From: CALCCV01 sp964388665
GTDB taxonomy: Bacteria; Bdellovibrionota; Bdellovibrionia; Bdellovibrionales; Bdellovibrionaceae
Reading direction: 5' to 3'
Assembly: GCA_964388665.1 (NCBI GenBank)
Contig: CAYMBJ010000003.1
Coordinates: 1 to 64,000, forward strand
Length of the DNA stretch: 64,000 bases
Shown here: one piece after another, positions 58,446-64,000 of the stretch
How positions within the stretch are numbered: the first letter of the stretch is position 1
Layout of the letters: each line of letters starts with the position of its first letter
Notes under the pieces: model-generated
What the model was told of the DNA's origin: nothing
Seen by the model: the letters and a program-made list of their open reading frames with translations, nothing else
Databases searched by the model: none
Made by a program: the position numbers and the translations under genes

Positions 58446-59715
58446 TTTTAATGATGTTGTCAAAAATCTTGAAAGTCGCGGCATTATGCCAAAGACACCG
58501 CCTTCATTGCAAAAAACCAAAGATGCCTTGGCGCGTTTGCCACTGACCTATCCCACCGATCTTGAGCGAGTGATAGTCATAGCTGGAACCAATGGTAAAG
58601 GCACAACCGCAAAGATACTGGCAAGCCTTCTTCAGGAGTCGGGATTTCGTGTAGGGTTGTTTTCTTCGCCACATTTAATTTCACCAGTGGAGCGCATACA
58701 GGTGCAGGGTGAACCGGTAACCGAAGCGAGATTTTGCGAACTTTTTTTTCGTGTCGACGAAGTCACAAAAGACCTTCAACTCACGCACTTTGAAACCATC
58801 ACAGCGATGATGGCCTTAGAATTTTTCGAGGCTGCTGCGGATGCTCAGCCAGTGGACTATGCTGTTCTCGAAGTCGGCTTGGGCGGCCTTTTTGACTCTA
58901 CAAATGCTATTCCCCACCTGAGTTGCGCAATCACGCAATTGGGTTGGGATCATCAAGAGATTTTGGGAAACTCTCTGCCTGAGATCGCGATGCAAAAGTT
59001 AGGAATCGTGCTCCCAAATGCAAAGGTCTATTACCAAGCCTTTCCAGAAGAATGTGCTGCCATCTTGGCAGAACATCAGCAACGACTCCAGGGGCGGTGG
59101 CAGGTGGCTCCTGACTTTTCCTACACAGTAGATGGGAGTTCTTTTCCACCCAAATACACGCTTGAGAGTGCCTGGGGCAAATATAGGTTGCCGCTTCTTG
59201 GTCGACGGGCTTGCCAAAACACCAATTTGGCTTTGACTGTTTTTTCGGGCCTTGGCTTTTCGCCGCCAACATCTTTCGACGCGCTTTTTCAGGTGCAGTG
59301 GCCGGGTCGAATGCAGATTCTTCATCGTACAGACTGCCCCGCACCCATTGCTCTATCGGGTGACCACAATGAGCAAGGCATGGAATCCCTGTTGGAGATA
59401 CTCGAACATTGCCAGCGAAACCATTTGCATATTTTGATTGGTATTGGCGAAAAGAAAAATGCCAGAGCGATGCTTAGATGTCTTAAGACTTTGCCCAATG
59501 TTTCTTTTGGTGTGGTCTCCGGCTTCTTTAAAAGTCGTTCTTCAGCAGAATTGATTTGCGAACTTCCTGAAGGCACTCTGGGCTACACTTCCTTTGGCGA
59601 GGCATACTCTGCCATGCGCATTCGCGTTCAGCCTGGCGACTTGGTGCTGGTCACAGGATCGCTCTATCTCGTGGGCGAAGCACTTAAGTTTTTTGCTGAA
59701 GCGCACTTGGCCTGA
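58435..59715 (+). CDS. folC: Dihydrofolate synthase/folylpolyglutamate synthase FolC
   Basis: 426 aa. ATP loop AGTNGKGTTAKIL, LFSSPHLISPVERIQ and the Mur ligase-type GLGGLFDSTN (usual R in place of the L of GLGGR), then ITQLGWDHQEILG. Adds glutamate to dihydropteroate. Third gene of the folB-folKP-folC operon. Confidence 0.95.
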   Translation: MKISFNDVVKNLESRGIMPKTPPSLQKTKDALARLPLTYPTDLERVIVIAGTNGKGTTAKILASLLQESGFRVGLFSSPHLISPVERIQVQGEPVTEARFCELFFRVDEVTKDLQLTHFETITAMMALEFFEAAADAQPVDYAVLEVGLGGLFDSTNAIPHLSCAITQLGWDHQEILGNSLPEIAMQKLGIVLPNAKVYYQAFPEECAAILAEHQQRLQGRWQVAPDFSYTVDGSSFPPKYTLESAWGKYRLPLLGRRACQNTNLALTVFSGLGFSPPTSFDALFQVQWPGRMQILHRTDCPAPIALSGDHNEQGMESLLEILEHCQRNHLHILIGIGEKKNARAMLRCLKTLPNVSFGVVSGFFKSRSSAELICELPEGTLGYTSFGEAYSAMRIRVQPGDLVLVTGSLYLVGEALKFFAEAHLA

Positions 59716-59733
59716 CTCAATTGCGATTGCGTA

Positions 59734-59755
59734 GAGGCGGTTATATTTATGCCTC
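59734..59755 (+). other. Possible weak terminator after folC
   Basis: GAGGC (59734-59738) pairs with GCCTC (59751-59755); a 12-nt A/T-rich loop and a poor T-tract make it weak. From 59756 to 60012 no gene is supported. Confidence 0.35.
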
Positions 59756-60012
59756 CTTAATAGTTCGTGATTTTTATATGCCTAATTTTGGAACATCTTT
59801 GGCTACTCTTTTGACAGATACATTTTACAATAGGGGTCTTCTATCATGCCCGACAGCTCAAATTACACGAAGTGCTCGTATTCATTTGGGGAACTATGAG
59901 TTGGTCTTTGATTTGCAGATGATCTCACTCGAAACTATTATCGACGATATGGGCAGCGTTGCGTTCAAAGAGAACATTCATGTCTAAAACAGACTTTAAA
60001 AAGGAGATTTCT

Positions 60013-60330
60013 ATGTTTAAAAACACTCTTATTGCAATTGCTATTGTATCAGCCTTTGCGACTGCTCAAGCAAATGTATCTGAAGATGAATCTGGCAAAA
60101 TTCAAACCTGCCGTCAGTTATCACTGGATTTGGGCTTGAAGGCACTGAAGACCACGCGTGAAAGTGGATGGGGAAAGGGACGAGATGGTTGTAGTGCTGG
60201 ATCAGATTTTCACGATTACTATAAATTAGACTCAGAACCACGGGCGATGACGGTCAAAACAGGACATGGTACCGAGGAATGTTTGCTAATAGAAGGTGAC
60301 TACACTTACGATTGCTACACGGGCAATTAA
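60013..60330 (+). CDS. Small secreted Cys-containing protein
   Basis: 105 aa from ATG 60013 (AAGGAGA at 60001-60007). Signal peptide MFKNTLIAIAIVSAFATAQA, then a mature part with four Cys (QTCRQ, RDGCS, EECLL, DCYTG), likely two disulfides. Unknown family. Stands alone and ends 14 bp before the convergent kinase stop. Confidence 0.7.
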   Translation: MFKNTLIAIAIVSAFATAQANVSEDESGKIQTCRQLSLDLGLKALKTTRESGWGKGRDGCSAGSDFHDYYKLDSEPRAMTVKTGHGTEECLLIEGDYTYDCYTGN

Positions 60331-60344
60331 CGACCTCCTGCAGC

Positions 60345-61739
60345 CTAGGCGCTGGCAGAGGCGTTTTCGACTGTGACTTCAGTCTCATTGGGGCTGGAGT
60401 TGAAATTGATCTTCCAGTTGTAGAGGCGGCAGATTGATGTGATCCATGCCAATCCGAGGCCGTGCCCCTCCCTTTCGGTTTGGGCGCTGTTGCCACGATT
60501 GAAGGGTTCTCCTAAGCGCGATAAAACTTCTGCGGGAATTCCGGGTCCATTGTCTTTTACTGAAAATCCTTTTTCAGTGATGCAAATTTTTAAATGAGCA
60601 TTGGGACGTGCGTGAGTGAGGGCGTTCTTTAAAATATTCTGAACGAGCTGCTCGACATGTTGTGGATTGGCGATAAAGATCGCTTCTTCGAGAATAGTCA
60701 TTTCGATCAGATCAGATTCATTCTGCAGACGATTAATGGTCTTTTCAAAAACAGTTGCAATGTTGCATCTAAATACATTCTTGGCAGAGGAAGCGTTTTC
60801 GAGCTCGGCCCATCCCAAAAAAGAGTTGATGGTTTCGGCCATCTTCAAATTTTCGGAGCTGAGCGCTTTAAGATCTTCGCTAGGAATTTGCAGGCGCTTT
60901 TGCAGACGTTCGATTTCGATTTGTGCTAGGGACAGCGGAGTTTTTAACTCGTGCGCCATCTGATGGGCCCACAGACGAGAAAATTGATAGTTGCGATTGA
61001 CTTTATTGATCAATGCACTCAATCCGGCAATGACTCGTTTGAATTCATCATGGGAATCAAGGCGGCTGTTCTTGCTCAATGGATCTGGAATCGGCGGCAG
61101 AATGACCTGTTGTCGCGACGCCACGGCAACATTACTAAGAAACGTCGCCAACTGCGATATGGGACGCAAAAGAAAGCTGGTGAGTAAAAAAGAAGAGACA
61201 AGTCCAAACAGTACGACGACCATCATAAAGGTGAGGGTATTTCGCGACAGATAATCGGGGTTGACCAAGGACTCGTCCAAAACCAAGCCCACCTGCAGAG
61301 TGCGATCGGGAAATCGAGGCAGCTTTAGATTTAGACCGCGGATGTACATTTCATTGGTGACCAATTCAAACCATTGCTCGTCGCTTGATAAATTTTTGAT
61401 TGGTAGAAGTGCGGCGCTGCTGCTTTCGTAAAGAATTTCGCCGCGATCATTTTTGATGATAAAAAACTTGCCAATTCGCGACTCGCCCAGCTCATCGGAG
61501 ATGATCTCCTCGGCCTGATCGAAATCAAATTTGCGCATATCTGCGAGTTCCGATTCGACAATTGCAGTGGCAGTTTCTCGCACCTGTTGATCAATAAAGG
61601 CAATCCGCTCCTGCTTTAAATAAATGGAATAGAGGAATACGGCAGCGGTGGTCGCCACCGTCAGAACAGTCAGAATGATGGCGAAATATCTAATGCGCAA
61701 GCCAGTAGCCTGAATTGCGAAGATTTTTAACGGAGACAT
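60345..61739 (-). CDS. Sensor histidine kinase
   Basis: 464 aa. Two membrane helices (about 16-38 and 166-189) enclose a periplasmic sensor of about 130 residues, then a HAMP-like linker, HisKA with AHELKTPLSLAQIE, an N-box (QNILKNALTHARPNAHL), G1 DNGPGI and G2 GHGLGLAWI. The N-terminus overlaps the regulator gene by 50 bp, so a later start is possible. Signal unknown. Confidence 0.9.
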   Translation of the reverse strand: MSPLKIFAIQATGLRIRYFAIILTVLTVATTAAVFLYSIYLKQERIAFIDQQVRETATAIVESELADMRKFDFDQAEEIISDELGESRIGKFFIIKNDRGEILYESSSAALLPIKNLSSDEQWFELVTNEMYIRGLNLKLPRFPDRTLQVGLVLDESLVNPDYLSRNTLTFMMVVVLFGLVSSFLLTSFLLRPISQLATFLSNVAVASRQQVILPPIPDPLSKNSRLDSHDEFKRVIAGLSALINKVNRNYQFSRLWAHQMAHELKTPLSLAQIEIERLQKRLQIPSEDLKALSSENLKMAETINSFLGWAELENASSAKNVFRCNIATVFEKTINRLQNESDLIEMTILEEAIFIANPQHVEQLVQNILKNALTHARPNAHLKICITEKGFSVKDNGPGIPAEVLSRLGEPFNRGNSAQTEREGHGLGLAWITSICRLYNWKINFNSSPNETEVTVENASASA

Positions 61740-62361
61740 TGGCGCCCAAATCCATCAGCTTTTTGCGTACATTGGCAACCGTGGCCTCAACGACATTGGA
61801 TTCATGGGCCACAGTTGCCCCCCAACAGTAGTCCAAGAGCTCATCTTTGCTCCAGACTCGATCGGATTCGCTGGCCAGGGTCCGCAATAAAGTAAATTCT
61901 CTTGCGGGAAGAGTTTCTTTTTTTTCGCCGACCGACACAACTCGCGCCAAGGTATCAATGATCAAATTGCCCACCTGTATGTAATTGCCGACGGGGGCTG
62001 TGGTCCTGCGCATGAGGGCTCGGACTCGAGCGACTAGCTCTTGTGTCGAAAACGGTTTGCTCAGGTAGTCATCGGCTCCTAAGTTCAAAAGTTCGGTTCG
62101 TTCGTTGGGAGTGCTAATTGCTGAGAGTATCAAAATCGGAATCAACGGCCATTTTTTACGAATTGCAGGTAGAAAGGCCTTTGAGTCAGAGCTCCCCAAA
62201 AGTCGATCCATAATGATAAAGTCAAATTTGAGAGGTGAGGCCAAAACATTTTCTAGCTCATCCATCCGACCGAAGGACGCCACCAAAAAACCTTGATCCA
62301 TAAGACTTTCGCTCAGATGCTCTGCCAATTTCTTGTCGTCTTCGAATAGTAATAGTTTCAC
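61690..62361 (-). CDS. OmpR/PhoB-type response regulator
   Basis: 223 aa. Receiver with acidic pocket (LLFEDDKK), acceptor Asp at about 52 (FIIMDRLLGSSDS) and KPF. C-terminal winged helix ends NVRKKLMDLGANVSVKNLRNSGYWLAH. Encoded just before its kinase, overlapping it. Confidence 0.92.
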   Translation of the reverse strand: MKLLLFEDDKKLAEHLSESLMDQGFLVASFGRMDELENVLASPLKFDFIIMDRLLGSSDSKAFLPAIRKKWPLIPILILSAISTPNERTELLNLGADDYLSKPFSTQELVARVRALMRRTTAPVGNYIQVGNLIIDTLARVVSVGEKKETLPAREFTLLRTLASESDRVWSKDELLDYCWGATVAHESNVVEATVANVRKKLMDLGANVSVKNLRNSGYWLAH

Positions 62362-62479
62362 TTTGATACATTAACAAGAAATTAGGGCCATCATCCAGAA
62401 TTGATAGCTTGTGACGCAAAATTTTGTTTCTCAAAGTATTTTTATTTTCACGTAAGGCTTCGCAGTTTGCCTTGAGTTA

Positions 62480-62535
62480 ATATCAAGACAGTTGGGCCTT
62501 TTTGCCTAACAACTGAGGTGATGGGCACCTCTTAA
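62480..62535 (+). promoter_or_regulatory. Structured leader with consecutive hairpins
   Basis: CTTGA...TCAAG, then AGTTG-GGC...GCC-CAACT, then GAGGTG (62516-62521) with CACCTC (62527-62532) form consecutive stems ahead of the SD AAGGA of the small secreted protein at 62552. Resembles a cis-regulatory 5' UTR but matches no riboswitch I know. Confidence 0.4.
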
Positions 62536-62551
62536 ATAAAAGGATGATACA

Positions 62552-62755
62552 ATGAAAAAAATCACTATGTTTGCTTCTGTAATGATGTTGGTAGTTGGTT
62601 TCTCACTAAGTGGTCAGGCTAAATCTCATGTCAACAAAGCTGCGCAAAAAGCCGCAAAGATTGAGTGCAAAAAAGAGGGCAAAAAAGGTCCTGCTCTAAA
62701 ACGGTGCATCAAAGAAAAGATGGCCGCGAAATCAAATCCTGCTCCTGATCAGTAA
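62552..62755 (+). CDS. Small secreted basic protein, PsiF-like
   Basis: 67 aa from ATG 62552 (AAGGA upstream). Signal peptide (FASVMMLVVGFSLSGQA), then a Lys-rich mature part with two Cys in ECKKEGKKGPALKRCIKEKM, a pattern loosely like the PsiF repeat. Periplasmic; function unknown. Preceded by a structured leader. Confidence 0.65.
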   Translation: MKKITMFASVMMLVVGFSLSGQAKSHVNKAAQKAAKIECKKEGKKGPALKRCIKEKMAAKSNPAPDQ

Positions 62756-62769
62756 TTGCTGAGTTGGAA

Positions 62770-63774
62770 CTATTTTAGGGCCTCGCGAATGAATGCCGAG
62801 GCTTGATCCATCATCCAAACCACAACAGCAATGACAAGCACAATGCATCCCACTTCAGGCCACATGGCTTGACCTTGGTACTGAATTAGCATTGTGCCGA
62901 TCCCACCACCACCAACTAGGCCGATGATGGTGGCCATGCGAATATTGATATCCCAACGATAGACCGTGAACGAAATGTAAGGCAAAACCACCTGAGGCAC
63001 GACGGCAAACCAAATGACTTGCAAAGGATTGGCTCCAGTTGCGCGAATTCCTTCAATGGGGCCTTCCGAAATGCTTTCGACCATTTCAGAGTATTGCTTA
63101 GCAAGGGAGGCCACCGAGTGAATCATCAACGCTAGCATTCCGGCAAAGGGACCTATGCCCACCCAAACACTAAAAATGATCGCCCAAATCAGAGCTTCAA
63201 TCGAGCGGGTCACATTGAGAAGAGTGCGCAACGTAACATAGACGCCCACAGCAACGGGGTGTTGCATGATGTTCTTGGCGCAAAGAAAACTCAAAATAAA
63301 GGCAAATGGAATCGCAAAAGCAGTGGCCAGAAAAGCCATGAACATGGTTTCGACTATATTTATAAGCGCGCGAGGTAAAAGGTCTAAATTTGGATGAGCT
63401 AGGCCTTGAAAGAGGCGAATGGCTCCGGCAAAACCGTCGGCATCAGTGAGTTCGTTAAAGCTAAATTGTGTTTTTATCAAACCCAATACCAAACTGAGTA
63501 AAAGTGTGATGCCCAGCTGCCATTGCCAAAACTTGCCGATTTTGGCTGTGAGCTGCGGTGGACCAAATACCTTTGCCCCCAGAGTGAGGATGCCTCGCTG
63601 CTGCAAAAACCAAGAAATTACAAATCCAACTATCAGTAATGCTCCCGCCACTAGGGTCACATCCAACAGCTCATGAAACTTTCGTGCATCAAAACCAAAG
63701 GCATACAGATAGGCCGCTAGCGCCAAAAATGAAAAGGTCAGAGCATCAAACACCCGAGATCTCGTCGTCACCAT
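62770..63774 (-). CDS. phnE: Phosphonate-type ABC transporter permease PhnE
   Basis: 334 aa. Six or more membrane helices and the binding-protein-dependent transport signature (EGIRATGANPLQVIWFAVVPQVVLPYISFTVYRWDINIRMATIIGLVGGGGIG), the form seen in PhnE. The coupling EAA-type loop is EGPIEGIRATGANPL. Imports phosphonates or phosphite together with PhnC and PhnD. The partial gene upstream is phnC. Confidence 0.92.
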   Translation of the reverse strand: MVTTRSRVFDALTFSFLALAAYLYAFGFDARKFHELLDVTLVAGALLIVGFVISWFLQQRGILTLGAKVFGPPQLTAKIGKFWQWQLGITLLLSLVLGLIKTQFSFNELTDADGFAGAIRLFQGLAHPNLDLLPRALINIVETMFMAFLATAFAIPFAFILSFLCAKNIMQHPVAVGVYVTLRTLLNVTRSIEALIWAIIFSVWVGIGPFAGMLALMIHSVASLAKQYSEMVESISEGPIEGIRATGANPLQVIWFAVVPQVVLPYISFTVYRWDINIRMATIIGLVGGGGIGTMLIQYQGQAMWPEVGCIVLVIAVVVWMMDQASAFIREALK

Positions 63775-63845
63775 ACCTTCAACCCCCCGCTCATATTGGA
63801 TTCACCACCTGCCCAACTCCAACTCACTCACCAGTACTCATCTAA

Positions 63846-64000
63846 CTAATTGATATGCACTTCTTTCGCAGCCTCGCCGTAGATTTCGCCAAACCACTTG
63901 TCATCAATTTGGTTCGGATCCCCTGAAAATACAATTTCTCCGGCCTTCAGGGCGATCACTCGCGTGGCGTATTGACGAACCAAACTTAAAAAGTGTAAAT
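63846..64000 (-). CDS. phnC: Phosphonate ABC transporter ATP-binding protein PhnC (3' end only)
   Basis: Last 50 codons, running off the window edge. LHFLSLVRQYATRVIALKAGEIVFSGDPNQI matches the H-loop region of PhnC-type ATPases (LH..DLAR.YADRIIGLK.G.IVFDG), ending EIYGEAAKEVHIN then TAG. 71 bp precede phnE on the same strand. Confidence 0.88.
   Translation of the reverse strand, partial: LHFLSLVRQYATRVIALKAGEIVFSGDPNQIDDKWFGEIYGEAAKEVHIN

Noticed and set aside
59721..59987. 88-codon plus-strand frame after folC
   Set aside because: No ribosome site, runs through a hairpin, not protein-like.
62400..62535. c-di-GMP (GEMM) riboswitch: GACGCAAAA and GCCTAA elements
   Set aside because: The order and spacing of core elements do not match and the tetraloop receptor is missing.
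1..64000. tRNA genes, rRNA, CRISPR arrays, transposases
   Set aside because: Read for T-loop motifs, spaced repeats and DDE-type proteins; none supported.

Overview
The window comes from a predatory-type or Bdellovibrio-like deltaproteobacterial lineage (Bdellovibrionota). This is an inference from several things: one contiguous late flagellar operon fliL-M-N-O-P-Q-R-flhB-A-F-G-fliA, a nearby RpoH-like sigma gene, two flagellins, a Tad/Flp pilus set, GYF-PilZ and REC-kinase fusions, many lipoproteins, and moderate GC with AGGAGG-type ribosome sites. I saw no rRNA, tRNA, CRISPR array, transposase or prophage. Most of the window is chromosomal housekeeping and envelope genes with some accessory genes.

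Layout. 48-2250 (minus): a DUF1592/DUF1588-type heme-binding lipoprotein gene broken by one frameshift. 2390-5503: argininosuccinate genes argG-argH, divergent from argR, with a helically phased ATGCAT operator between them. 5632-9934: a small CxxC protein, an aldehyde-dehydrogenase-like protein without its catalytic Cys, a vWA-like lipoprotein with a (PTPV)n stalk, and a short CheA-like Hpt-ATPase protein. 10078-10122: a 14-codon micro-ORF followed by a strong minus-strand terminator. 10433-21723: the flagellar export, switch and number-control operon ending in the sigma factor FliA. 21743-24882: a DUF1552 + DUF1592 pair related to the broken gene at the start. 25415-28538: an Ig/Asp-box lipoprotein, a lipocalin and a short-chain dehydrogenase. 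28643-30137: the RpoH-like sigma factor and a small PHA-granule/SRPBCC-like protein. 30188-34735: aspS, a disordered protein with an unusual leader, and a lipoprotein alpha/beta hydrolase.

34786-38481 carries a REC-kinase, a CpaC-type secretin and a CpaF/TadA ATPase. About 4 kb away, 42115-45115 holds the matching Flp pilin, TadE-like, TadG-like, GFTLVE-type prepilin and CpaB-like genes, so the Tad system is split into two blocks. Between them are a very glycine-rich/glutamine-rich secreted protein and an overlapping YtcJ-type amidohydrolase. 45583-49851 is a tightly packed plus-strand run: folD, a Rieske oxygenase, a phytase-like secreted protein and an RlmI-like methyltransferase. 49909-52946 has an S41 protease, apparently starting at CTG, and a secreted protein of unknown function. 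53368-55446 has the two flagellins. 55807-59715 has GYF-PilZ and a folate operon folB-folKP (fused)-folC. The window ends with small secreted proteins, a two-component system and the 3' part of a phosphonate-type ABC transporter (phnE and a partial phnC).

The best candidates for something undescribed are small and structural. They are two similar micro-ORFs starting MNN(S/T), one set inside a 29-bp inverted repeat behind the sigma gene; a perfect hairpin presenting the Shine-Dalgarno sequence directly before a disordered protein; the 10-bp phased ArgR operator; and the CTG-started protease. No large novel defence or conflict system could be recognised.
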